The translations under genes and the position numbers were made by a program. A stretch of DNA of 64,000 bases from Chitinophaga lutea (GTDB lineage Bacteria > Bacteroidota > Bacteroidia > Chitinophagales > Chitinophagaceae). A model generated the notes under the pieces. It was not told the DNA's origin and searched no databases. It saw only the letters and a program-made list of their open reading frames with translations. Where the stretch lies: assembly GCF_003813775.1 (NCBI RefSeq), contig NZ_RPDH01000001.1, positions 558,001-622,000 of the forward strand, written 5' to 3'. This document shows positions 32,139 through 41,000 of this stretch, one piece after another (positions within the stretch are counted from its first letter, which is position 1; every line of letters starts with the position of its first letter).

Positions 32139-33449
32139 ATGGACCTCATCACAAAATACAACATACCTGCACCGAGATATACGAGTTACCCCACCGTACC
32201 CTTCTGGAACAACCGTTCCGGCTGGGAAAGCAGCCTGCAGCAGAACAGTGCGGAGCCCCTCAGTCTCTATATCCATCTGCCGTTCTGCGAAAGGCTGTGC
32301 ACTTACTGCAGCTGCAATAAATACATCACCGTCAACCACGAACACGAAGCGCCGTACATGGCGGCCGTGCTCCGCGAATGGGATCTTTACCTGCAACAGT
32401 TCGGCGCGCGGCCGAAGCTGCGCGAGCTCCACCTCGGCGGCGGCACACCCACTTTTTTCAGCCCGCAGAATCTCCGTTACCTCGTCGAATCCATCCTGCA
32501 TCACTGCGACGTACTCCCGGATGCGGCCTTCGCATTTGAAGGCCATCCTAACAACACCAGTTACGAGCACCTGCAAACGTTGTATCAGCTGGGTTTCAGA
32601 AGGGTGAGCTTCGGCATCCAGGATTTCGACCTGTCTGTACAGACCATCATCAACCGCATCCAGCCGTTTAAGAACGTGGAAAAGGTGGTGAGAGACGCCC
32701 GGGCGATCGGTTACACCTCCATCAACTTCGACCTGATCTACGGTCTGCCCCTGCAAACGCCGAAGAGCATCCGCGAAACCATTACCAAAGTGATGCTGCT
32801 GTCACCCGACCGGATTTCGTTCTACAGCTACGCGCACGTGCCCTGGGTGAAAGGCAACGGCCAGCGCCTGTTCACGGAAAATGACCTGCCGAAACCGGCG
32901 GTGAAGCGCGGATTGTACGAACTGGGCTGCGCCATGCTAAAGGAATATGCTTATGAGGAAATCGGTATGGACCATTTTGCCCTGCCTGATGATGAGCTAT
33001 GCCTGGCGCGGCGCAACGGCACCCTGCACCGCAACTTCATGGGTTACACCATCACCCGCACCACCCGCCTGCTGGGTCTGGGCGTGTCCGCCATCAGCGA
33101 CCACGGCAGCGCTTACACGCAAAATGAAAAGAACCTTTCGGCTTATCTGCAGGCCCTCGAAGAAGGGCGGCTGCCCGTGGCCCGTGCGCATGTGCAGGAC
33201 GATGAAGACCTTCGCCTCGGCCACCACATCCGCGAACTGATGTGCAACTTCGAAACCCGCTGCAACCCTTCTCCCGATATTCTCGAGCATCTGCAGGAGC
33301 CCCTGCACGACGGCCTCGTGGAAATTGCGGAAGGCCGGGTAGCGGTGACTGAAAAAGGAAAGCCATACATACGGAACATATGTATGGCCTTCGATGCGTA
33401 TCTGTGGAAAAACTCGCCGAACACGCGGGTGTTCAGCGGCGCCATCTGA
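32139..33449 (+). CDS. hemN: Oxygen-independent coproporphyrinogen III oxidase
   Basis: Radical SAM enzyme that makes protoporphyrinogen IX without O2, supplying haem for the oxidase at low oxygen. 436 aa, close to the ~450-aa HemN length. The cluster motif C50-x3-C54-x2-C57-x-C59 (CERLCTYCSCNK) matches HemN rather than the shorter HemW group. LHLGGGTPTFFSP, INFDLIYGLPLQTPKS and the C-terminal HemN domain are present. It is last in the ccoS-hemN run. Its TGA stop abuts the TGA stop of the next, convergent gene, the two forming TGATCA. Confidence 0.95.
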   Translation: MDLITKYNIPAPRYTSYPTVPFWNNRSGWESSLQQNSAEPLSLYIHLPFCERLCTYCSCNKYITVNHEHEAPYMAAVLREWDLYLQQFGARPKLRELHLGGGTPTFFSPQNLRYLVESILHHCDVLPDAAFAFEGHPNNTSYEHLQTLYQLGFRRVSFGIQDFDLSVQTIINRIQPFKNVEKVVRDARAIGYTSINFDLIYGLPLQTPKSIRETITKVMLLSPDRISFYSYAHVPWVKGNGQRLFTENDLPKPAVKRGLYELGCAMLKEYAYEEIGMDHFALPDDELCLARRNGTLHRNFMGYTITRTTRLLGLGVSAISDHGSAYTQNEKNLSAYLQALEEGRLPVARAHVQDDEDLRLGHHIRELMCNFETRCNPSPDILEHLQEPLHDGLVEIAEGRVAVTEKGKPYIRNICMAFDAYLWKNSPNTRVFSGAI

Positions 33450-34022
33450 TCATATTTTGTCGAGCGGCTTGCGCATGCCTTCTTTCAGTTGTTTGAACTG
33501 GCTGGGGGTAAGCCCCGTCACTTTCTTGAACTGCCCGGACAAATGCGCCACACTGCTGTAGCCCAGTTTGTAAGAAATCTCACTGAGCGTCAGTTCCCCG
33601 TACAGAAGCAGTTCCTTCACCCGTTCGATTTTCTGGTGAATGATGTATTGTTCGATGGTGGTGTTCTCCACTTCCGAAAACAGTTTACTGAGCTGATGAT
33701 AGTCTTTCTGCAGGCGCTGCGCCAGCAGAGTGGAGAAATTCTCGTTCAGTTCGTCGAGCTCCCCGTAATGCACCGTTTCCACCACGATATTTTTAATGCT
33801 TTCCACCAGCTGATGCCGGCGGTCGTCGAGCAGCAGAAACCCTTCCGCTTCCAGCGCTTTGGCGATGGCTTCCGTTTGGGGCCCGTCGGGTTTGCTTTTC
33901 AGCATAGCCTTGCCCAGGCCTACATCCGCTACATCCAGCCCCTGCTGCTCCAATACCTGGCGCACCGCTTTGATGCACCGCGGGCAAACCATGTTTTTGA
34001 TATGTAAAGTGGTGTTCTCCAT
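33450..34022 (-). CDS. AraC-family regulator with N-terminal HMA-like CPRC domain
   Basis: A 190-aa regulator. Residues 1-65 look like a heavy-metal-associated fold (TLHIKNMVCPRCIKAVRQVL, CxxC at Cys13/Cys16, and a second strand VGLGKAMLK). Residues about 115-182 form the AraC helix-turn-helix (TLSEISYKLGYSSVAHLSGQFKKVTGLTPSQFK). This combination recurs in Bacteroidota. A metal- or thiol-sensing role is inferred from the CxxC and from the neighbouring secreted HMA and HYC_CC_PP genes on the same strand. Only 1 bp separates it from the upstream outer-membrane gene. Confidence 0.88.
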   Translation of the reverse strand: MENTTLHIKNMVCPRCIKAVRQVLEQQGLDVADVGLGKAMLKSKPDGPQTEAIAKALEAEGFLLLDDRRHQLVESIKNIVVETVHYGELDELNENFSTLLAQRLQKDYHQLSKLFSEVENTTIEQYIIHQKIERVKELLLYGELTLSEISYKLGYSSVAHLSGQFKKVTGLTPSQFKQLKEGMRKPLDKI

Positions 34023-34023
34023 C

Positions 34024-34890
34024 CTATTTTTTTCTGATGTTGAAGATGTTATGTTCGAGCCGCACCAGGTAGGTGGTGGTCATGTTCCGCTCCATATCGC
34101 CGAAGAGCTGGGTGCGGTAACTGAGATCAATGCGCGTGGTGCTGTTGAAAATGAACTGGATCGCCGGCGCCACGTCTACATAATGTTTGCGGCGGTACTG
34201 GTCGAGGTTCGATTTGCCCAGGAGTTCCACGTACAGGTTCAGGTTCGTCTGTTTGTAGCTTTTGTACGTGCGCGGCAGCAGCAGGTAGCCCGCGGAGAGG
34301 CTGTAGTTCAGCGCGTTTTTGGAGAAGAACAGCGGCATGTCGTCTTTCACGTTTTTGAAATACCGGTCGTATCCCAGCGTGCCGGACAGGGCCAGTTTAT
34401 GCAGCAGCTGCGTGGCGATCACGCCGCCGCTGACGCCGGAACTGCTGCCCTCGAGGTCAAGCTCTTCGTTGAAGTAAGGTTTCGCGTTATGATTGTGCCC
34501 CGCTCCCATGACCGGGTAGTACGGGTTATTGATGAGCGCCCCTTTGACGAAGGCGGCCATCCGGAAGTGGGAATGGACATCGTCTTTCGACAGAAAGCGG
34601 TATTTGGCGTACACACTGGCCCCTTCAAACTCGAACTGCCGCTGCATCATATTGGAAAAATACCCGGAGGCATGCACCATGAGCTTTTTGGAGAGGCCCA
34701 GCATAACTTCCGGCGACATCCGGTAGCCGGTATAATCCGCATGGTCCATCGGGAACAGTTTGTTCGTGACGCGGATGCCCAGCGAATTGGCCGGCATATT
34801 GCTGGCCGGCTCTGTATTCACGTACAGCTCCTGGGCCCCAGCGGCCATGCCGGTGCAGATCATCGCCAGCAGCATAAAAAATTTTCTCAT
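34024..34890 (-). CDS. Putative outer-membrane protein of the HMA island
   Basis: A 288-aa exported protein with signal peptide MRKFFMLLAMICTGMAAGA. The mature part alternates aromatic and polar residues (LMVHASGYFSNMMQRQFEF, LDLSYRTQ-like strands) and ends in a strand (TTTYLVRLEHNIFNIRKK), consistent with a porin-like barrel of about 12 strands. A loop has the His-rich GAGHNHNAKPY, and the N-terminal part reads LFPMDHADYTGYRMSPEVM. No family recognised. It lies 11 bp downstream of the secreted HMA gene and 1 bp upstream of the regulator, so it belongs to that operon. Confidence 0.7.
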   Translation of the reverse strand: MRKFFMLLAMICTGMAAGAQELYVNTEPASNMPANSLGIRVTNKLFPMDHADYTGYRMSPEVMLGLSKKLMVHASGYFSNMMQRQFEFEGASVYAKYRFLSKDDVHSHFRMAAFVKGALINNPYYPVMGAGHNHNAKPYFNEELDLEGSSSGVSGGVIATQLLHKLALSGTLGYDRYFKNVKDDMPLFFSKNALNYSLSAGYLLLPRTYKSYKQTNLNLYVELLGKSNLDQYRRKHYVDVAPAIQFIFNSTTRIDLSYRTQLFGDMERNMTTTYLVRLEHNIFNIRKK

Positions 34891-34901
34891 GTGGCGGCGT
34901 A

Positions 34902-35453
34902 TTAAATGGTAACGTGATAAACTCTTTTACTGGCCGTGCCGGAGCCCGGTTTGCAACAGGCTGCCATGGTGCCGGTTTCGTAGCAGGCCATTTGGGTCTG
35001 GGCCTTGTATTTTTTGAAGGTTTTGGCGGACACAAAATCCTTGTCCACCACCGTGATGTCCCTTTCGCCCTGCAATACCTGCGGCTTCACATCGAGGAAA
35101 TGCAGTGTTTGCCCGCCGAATGCGATGTGCGCATCGTTTTCCACCTTCGTTTTATCGAAGTTGGCGGTCACCGTCAGTTTGGCAACCGAAAAACCGGCGC
35201 CTTCCACTTTGCTGCGGATCTGGTCGAGGTTCACGGCGGCATTCGGTTTGAAATGGAGTACAAAGGTGGTATTGTTGAGATCGGTGTCGATCTTGTCTAC
35301 GAACGGCAGTGTTTTCAGCGCTTTGAAGGTGGCGTTGGAGCACATGGCGCAGGTAAGGCCGGCGGCCTGCAGGGAGGCTTTTTTATATTGAGCTGAAGCG
35401 GTGAACTGTGTACCGATCAGCGCGATGGCTATCAAAAGAAATTTCATGATCAT
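34902..35453 (-). CDS. Secreted heavy-metal-associated (HMA) domain protein
   Basis: A 183-aa exported protein. Signal peptide (KFLLIAIALIGTQFTASA); the start may be the ATG at M3 rather than M1. An HMA domain follows (about 22-95) with metal motif GLTCAMCS and the usual babbab pattern, then a second domain ending in a Cys-rich tail (QMACYETGTMAACCKPGSG). Binding of Cu(I) or another soft metal in the periplasm is the likely activity. It is encoded with an outer-membrane protein and an HMA-containing regulator. Confidence 0.85.
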   Translation of the reverse strand: MIMKFLLIAIALIGTQFTASAQYKKASLQAAGLTCAMCSNATFKALKTLPFVDKIDTDLNNTTFVLHFKPNAAVNLDQIRSKVEGAGFSVAKLTVTANFDKTKVENDAHIAFGGQTLHFLDVKPQVLQGERDITVVDKDFVSAKTFKKYKAQTQMACYETGTMAACCKPGSGTASKRVYHVTI

Positions 35454-35534
35454 TGGATTTTACGGCAGATGCCTGATGAATAATAAACGTATCGCCATCC
35501 TGCCCGGATTGTTTCGGGCGGAGGGGAACGCAGA

Positions 35535-35924
35535 TCACACCAGGAAAATACAATGATGCACGTAGAGTGGAGTAGCCGGTATTAAAGGCGGCGCATGCAG
35601 CGGCGCCCAGGTATTTTGAACGGGAGCGGCATAGACCCGCTGCAACCACTGGGGCTGCAGGGCCACCGGTAGGGTGATGGCCGTGTTGGTGAGGCCGGCA
35701 AAGGCTTTGGCGGCCTGATGGGTATTATCGAGCTTCAGGAATTTGGCTTCATCTTTACAGCAATCCCCTTTCACCGACATGCCGCATTTACCGCAGGCTT
35801 CGTCGTGGGAATCGTGCAGGTCTACCGACGCCAGCTCCCCCATACAATAATGCACATTCACACTGAACCCACTGGTTATCAGCGTGTAAAGAATTGCAAT
35901 ACATATGGTTATGAGTTTCTTCAT
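35535..35924 (-). CDS. HYC_CC_PP family small exported protein
   Basis: A 129-aa protein of the Bacteroidota HYC_CC_PP group: hydrophobic N-terminus (MKKLITICIAILYTLITSGFS), then VHYCMGELASVDL, the pair GKCGMSVKGDCCKDE and the proline-rich C-terminal part (HAPPLIPATPLYVHH). Function unknown; family genes are often found near metal transport genes. I use the ATG at 35924, because the predicted -7 element ends 12 bp upstream of it and the alternative ATG at 35939 overlaps that element. It heads the metal island, 81 bp before the HMA gene. Confidence 0.85.
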   Translation of the reverse strand: MKKLITICIAILYTLITSGFSVNVHYCMGELASVDLHDSHDEACGKCGMSVKGDCCKDEAKFLKLDNTHQAAKAFAGLTNTAITLPVALQPQWLQRVYAAPVQNTWAPLHAPPLIPATPLYVHHCIFLV

Positions 35925-35936
35925 GTTGCTCGTGCA

Positions 35937-35944
35937 CAAAGGTA
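35937..35944 (-). promoter_or_regulatory. -7 promoter element of the metal island
   Basis: CAAAGGTA on the plus strand reads TACCTTTG on the minus strand, a perfect TAnnTTTG match 12 bp upstream of the HYC_CC_PP start. A TTG lies 23 bp further upstream. Confidence 0.6.
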
Positions 35945-36056
35945 CGATTTTTCCGGTTTGGGCCCTACAACAGCCATGAGGCCGGGTGGTACTTTTCGCA
36001 GATCAGGCTGATGAATTCCCTTCAGCGCAGGCAATCCACCGGCGGGCAGGCATTCA

Positions 36057-36485
36057 TCAACCCTCTTCCCCCCACGCCGTGATCACCAGCCTGCGGCCGC
36101 CGCCATAATTGCGGTGCTCGCATAAATAAATGCCCTGCCAGGTGCCCAGGGCCAGCCGGCCGTTGTGCACGGGAATGGTAACGGAGCAGCCCAGCAAAGA
36201 CGCCTTCAGGTGCGCCGGCATATCGTCCGGCCCCTCATCGTTGTGCACATAATCCGGATCATTTTCCGGCGCCACTTTGCTGAAGTAGGTCTCAAAATCT
36301 TTCCGTACCGTGGGGTCGGCGTTTTCGTTAATGGTGAGCGACGCGGAGGTATGCTGGATGAAAACCTGGCAGATGCCCGTTTTTAATTCGCGCAGCTGCG
36401 GCAGCGCGTGCAATACGTCCGCAGTGACCAGATGGAAGCCTCTTTTTTTAGGCGGCAGTTGCAGTGATGACTGGAATATTTTCAT
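36057..36485 (-). CDS. YjbQ/UPF0047 family protein
   Basis: A 142-aa protein of the secondary thiamine-phosphate synthase-like UPF0047 family: KIFQSSLQLPPKKRGFHLVT, GICQVFIQHTSASLTINENADPTV, DMPAHLKASLLGCSVTIPVHNGRLALGTWQGIYLCEHR and the last strand RLVITAWGE. The conserved His and Glu ligands of the small-molecule site are present. The true cellular function is unsettled. I use the ATG at 36485; a longer frame to 36560 would span the predicted promoter. Confidence 0.9.
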   Translation of the reverse strand: MKIFQSSLQLPPKKRGFHLVTADVLHALPQLRELKTGICQVFIQHTSASLTINENADPTVRKDFETYFSKVAPENDPDYVHNDEGPDDMPAHLKASLLGCSVTIPVHNGRLALGTWQGIYLCEHRNYGGGRRLVITAWGEEG

Positions 36486-36531
36486 GAGCCGGTAAATGTG
36501 GTGTGAAGCAAGCTTCGAATGCAGCTTGCGG

Positions 36532-36539
36532 CAAAGATA
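36532..36539 (-). promoter_or_regulatory. -7 promoter element of the yjbQ-like gene
   Basis: CAAAGATA on the plus strand reads TATCTTTG on the minus strand, 46 bp upstream of the chosen ATG. Confidence 0.55.
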
Positions 36540-36590
36540 GGCCGAATCGACGGATGACAAAGAAGCAGGCAGTCACCCGGCGGTTATTCT

Positions 36591-36639
36591 TAATAAAATG
36601 TGAAATTCAGCCGGCCGGGGGTTGTTTCACATTTTATTA
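36591..36639. repeat. Perfect 15-bp inverted repeat between divergent genes
   Basis: TAATAAAATGTGAAA (36591-36605) and TTTCACATTTTATTA (36625-36639) are exact inverted copies around a GC-rich 19-bp centre. The right arm lies 42 bp before the TlpA-like ATG, overlapping the -33 region of a near-consensus -7 TAACTTGG (36653-36660). The left arm is about 50 bp upstream of the yjbQ promoter. An operator serving both genes is the simplest reading; a cruciform or hairpin is also possible. Confidence 0.6.
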
Positions 36640-36680
36640 GGATTTCCCTGCATAACTTGGATGCATAAACGCTGATCCCC

Positions 36681-37820
36681 ATGCGCATTGCTACCCTCTT
36701 CCTGTTACTGATGTTCCCATTCTGCCTCCATGCCCAGCAGAAAGCCGGCCAGCCGGCCAAACGCACACCCGGTTTTGTAATTGAAGGAAACATCAGGGGG
36801 CTTGGCAATCAGAAAGTGTACCTGACCAACAAACAATTCGGCATGGGGCCCGGATTCGAGGTGAAATACTACGACTCCGTTTTTGCCACCGACGGGCATT
36901 TTGTTTTCCGCGGCGTGCAGGCCGAGCCCGGGTTCATGTCTGTGGAGATGGCGGCCAAGCCGATGAACTGGCGCCCCATTCTGTTAGACAATGAACAGGT
37001 GATCATGACCGGAGACACCGCGAAATTCGGGAGCGCAGACGTTACCATCACCACCGAGTTCACCTTGTTTGCAGAAACCCACCGCCTCACATCACCACCG
37101 GGGTTTGGTATGAGAGCCATGGCCGATAGCATAAATGCAGCCGCACGCCGCGGGGATACCGTGCTGGCGAAACAGTACATCTGGATGGACCGCTGGTATG
37201 CCGATGAACAGGCGCGTGCCAATTACCGGCTGCTCGTCGCCAATCCTGACCGGTACGCCGCATTGACGTGCATTAACCGGATCCGGGACCGCCTGGGTCC
37301 TGATACCGCCCGGCTCGCTTTCAACACGCTTTCCGAAAGGATCAGGAACCACTCCGAAGCCGCCAGGCTGTATTATGAATTGTTCACCGTAGAGGAGTTG
37401 ACCGGCCTGCAAAAGAAAGCGCCCGATTTCCGCCAGCAGGACAGCCTGCAAAACTGGATCTCGCTGGCCTCCTACAAAGGCAAATATGTGCTGATCGATT
37501 TCTGGGCCAGCTGGTGCAGCCCATGCCGCGCGGAAAATCCCAACCTGCTGGCGGCGTACAAACAATTCAGCCCGAAGAACTTCGACATACTCGGCATTTC
37601 ACTCGATAGCGACCGCCACAAATGGCTGGCCGCCGTCCGGGAAGACAATCTCCCCTGGAAACAGGTTTCCGACCTGAAAGGCTGGCAAAACGCGGTATCC
37701 CGGCAATACGGCATCAGGCTTATTCCCATGAATTTCCTGATCGATCCCAACGGGGTGATCATCGCGAAAAATCTTCGGGGTGAAGCGCTCCGGACATTCC
37801 TTGAAAAAACACTCCCCTGA
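36681..37820 (+). CDS. TlpA-family thioredoxin with DUF4369 domain (CSPC active site)
   Basis: A 379-aa exported thioredoxin-like protein. Signal peptide MRIATLFLLLMFPFCLHA; DUF4369 beta domain (about 31-125; FVIEGNIRGLGNQKVYLTN); helical middle; thioredoxin domain (about 245-379) with WCSPC (Cys279, Cys282) and IPMNFLIDPNGVII. It is a paralogue of the protein at 18644, with Ser in place of Gly in the active site, which may shift redox potential. It lies 266 bp upstream of the SusC gene on the same strand but is probably a separate transcription unit. Confidence 0.92.
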   Translation: MRIATLFLLLMFPFCLHAQQKAGQPAKRTPGFVIEGNIRGLGNQKVYLTNKQFGMGPGFEVKYYDSVFATDGHFVFRGVQAEPGFMSVEMAAKPMNWRPILLDNEQVIMTGDTAKFGSADVTITTEFTLFAETHRLTSPPGFGMRAMADSINAAARRGDTVLAKQYIWMDRWYADEQARANYRLLVANPDRYAALTCINRIRDRLGPDTARLAFNTLSERIRNHSEAARLYYELFTVEELTGLQKKAPDFRQQDSLQNWISLASYKGKYVLIDFWASWCSPCRAENPNLLAAYKQFSPKNFDILGISLDSDRHKWLAAVREDNLPWKQVSDLKGWQNAVSRQYGIRLIPMNFLIDPNGVIIAKNLRGEALRTFLEKTLP

Positions 37821-37985
37821 AAATCATCAGACACCTCTGAAACCCACTCCAACAGGCATTCCGCCTGAATGGAAAAACTATGCCCGCAAGAATTTACGTG
37901 TAGCAAACATGCCCGCCGGGCTCAATTACGCCGTGCATTAAACGCAACCGCTGCCGGCCGCAATTCCCCATTCCGGCAGGACAGT

Positions 37986-38042
37986 ACAGGATGGAACAGG
38001 ACGCAACAGGACAGGAATCTTTAATCATTCGTCTAAATTAGA
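37986..38042 (+). promoter_or_regulatory. Helically phased ACAGGA repeats and TCTAAATTAGA palindrome upstream of susC
   Basis: ACAGGA occurs at 37986, 37996, 38006 and 38011, the first three exactly 10 bp apart. TCTAAATTAGA, an 11-bp palindrome, is at 38032-38042, 43 bp before the SusC start. Phased direct repeats upstream of a promoter suggest an activator array. No regulator gene adjoins the operon. Confidence 0.45.
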
Positions 38043-38085
38043 TTCCGGGTACCCGCAACATTCCACCACTTAATTTCCACCAGTT

Positions 38086-41000
38086 ATGATGAAACCCGTA
38101 TTTCTGAATCGCGCCCAACATCCACGTCTACACCGTGCGGGAAAGATGTTGTTGTCATTTTTATGTATCTCTTCCTTCGCTTACGCTCAAAACATCACCG
38201 ACATTTCCGGCCGCCTTACCGATGCGGCCACCGGCGCTGCCCTCCCCAGCGTTACCGTAGGCGTAAAAGGAAGCAACAAAGGTACATTTACAGACGCCTC
38301 CGGGCGTTACTCCCTGAAAGCCGCACCTGCTGATTCGCTTGTATTCAGTATGATCGGCTTCGTTTCGCAAACCGTGCTCGTGGGCAACCGCAGCAAAATA
38401 GACATCCAGCTCGAAAGCAGCAACAAGGTGCTGACGCAGGTGGTTGTAGTTGGTTACGGCACACAACAGAAAAAAGATGTGACCGGTTCCGTGGGCATCG
38501 TGCCCATGAAAAACATCAAAGACCTGCCGGTGGCAGGGATAGACCAGGCACTGTCCGGCCAGATAGCCGGCATCCAGGTCAACACCTCCAACGGCATCCC
38601 CGGCGGCGGCCCGCAGGTGCAGGTAAGAGGCATCGGCGCGGTAGGCGCCGGCAGTCAGCCCCTGTATGTGATCGACGGGTTCCCGTTATCCACGACCTCG
38701 GTGGAAACCTCCAACCCGATGAACGCCATCAACCCGCAGGACATTGAGTCGATGGCCGTGCTGAAAGACGCATCCGCCACCGCCATCTATGGTTCGCGCG
38801 GCGCCAACGGCGTGGTGCTCATCACCACCAAACGCGGCAGCAGCGGCAAACCCGCGGTACAGGTATCCGCCAGCACCGGCTGGCAAACCGTGCCGCAGAA
38901 GGGCCGTCCCGATCTCATGAACGGCCAGGAGTTCGCCCAGTTCTGGAGAGAACTGACGGAAGACAAGATCCGGTTCGAGCAGCACCGCGAGCCCACCGAA
39001 GCGGACATCCCGGAAAAATACCGGAACCCCGCCCTCATCGGCAAAGGCACCGACTGGTTTGAAGAAGTGACCCGGGTGGCGCCCATGCAGGAAGTGAATG
39101 TCAGCGTGAGCGGCGGCGGCGAAAAAACAAGAACGTATGTATCCGCCGGTTATCTCAACCAGGACGGCGTGATGATCAACACCGGCTACAAACGGTACAC
39201 CGTGCGCGCCAACGTGGAAACCATCCTGAGCAACAAACTGAAAGTGGGGCTGAACATCGCTCCTTCATTCGCCACGAAAAAGGGCTCCATCCGCGGCGAG
39301 GGCCGTGATGAAGTGTTCGGCATCGCCAGCCCCATCGAGCCCGTATATCGTCCCGATGGTTCATACAACGCGTTCATCCAGAGCCCCGGCACGTTCGGAT
39401 TGCCCAACCCGGTGATGCTGCTCAACGAAACCATCAACAACGCACAGAACAACCGGCTCATCATCAGCGGCTGGGGCGAACTGGAGGTAATCAAAAACCT
39501 CAAGTTCAAAAGCACGTTCAATGTTGACTGGCAAAGCGCGAAAGCGGAATACTTCCGCCCTTCCACGCTCGGCGGCACCAATTCCGCCCCGCCCACCATT
39601 CCCTCCGGCAGCGTGGGCAACGCCAATATCATGAACTGGCTCAACGAAAATACGCTCACCTACAACTGGGCGCCCGCGGGCGGTCACAACCTGACGGCCC
39701 TGCTGGGTTACACCGTACAGCAGCAGCGCGAAACGTACGCAAACTTCACCGGCACCAATTTCCCCGACGACAATATCAAAACCCTCAACGCCGCAGCCAC
39801 CCTCACCGGTGGAACGGACAAACAGGAATGGGTATTGCTGTCGTACCTCGCCCGTGTGAACTATGCATATAAAGACAAATATCTCGTGACCGCGACCATC
39901 CGCAGCGACGGTTCTTCCCGCTTCGGCGCGGACAACCGCTGGGGCACCTTTCCTTCGCTGGCTCTCGGCTGGCGCGTATCGCAGGAAAATTTCATGCTCG
40001 GCGCACCCGTATTCAGCGATCTGAAAATCAGGGCTTCGTATGGCTTCACCGGCAACTTCAACATCGGCAACTATTCCTACATGAGCAACATCGGTACGGC
40101 GGATTACGTGCTGGGCGGCGCGCTCGCAGGCGGCCGCGTGATGAACAGCTTCGGCAACCCCGTGCTGGGCTGGGAAAAAATGCGCGAACTGAACATCGGG
40201 CTGGACGTGGGGCTCTGGAAAGACCGGCTTTACATCACCGCCGACCTGTACAAGCGGAATACGGAAGACCTGTTGCTGCAGGTGGAAATCCCCGGCTCAT
40301 CCGGCTTCACCACCGTTACGGAAAACCGTGGCGACCTGGAGAACAGGGGGCTTGAGATCGGCATCGCCTCACGCAACATCGAAAATTCCCGCTTCACCTG
40401 GGGCACCAGCTTCAACATAGCGTTCAACCGGAACAAGGTGCTGGCGCTCGGCCGCAGCAACGATCCCATTTACTCCGGCAACAGCAGCGAGGGCAATCCC
40501 ACCAACGTAACGATGGTAGGTCGTCCGCTCGCGATGCTATATGGGTATGTGTTCGACGGCATTTACCAGAACCAGGCGGAAGTAGCAAAAGGCCCGGCAT
40601 TCCCCGGCGCTATCCCCGGTAATATCCGGTTCAAAGACGTCAACGGCGACGGGCAGATCACGCCGCGGCAGGACTTTGACGTGATCGGCAACCCCTACCC
40701 CAATTTCATCTGGGGCCTCACCAACACGCTCACGTACGGCAACTTCGACCTGCGTGTGCTCGTGGTCGGGTCGATGGGCGCCGACCGGCTGCATGCCACC
40801 AACGATTATAACGGCAACATCGACGGGGTGTTCAATGTAAGACGCGAAGTAAAAGACCGCTGGCGTTCGGAATCGCAGCCCGGCAACGGCCGCATTCCCA
40901 CCACCAACGGCTCCGGCCGCGGCCGCGTAATGTTCCGCGACGTGAGTTCGCTCACCGTGGAGAAAAATGACTATGCATGGGTGAAAAACATTACGCTGGG

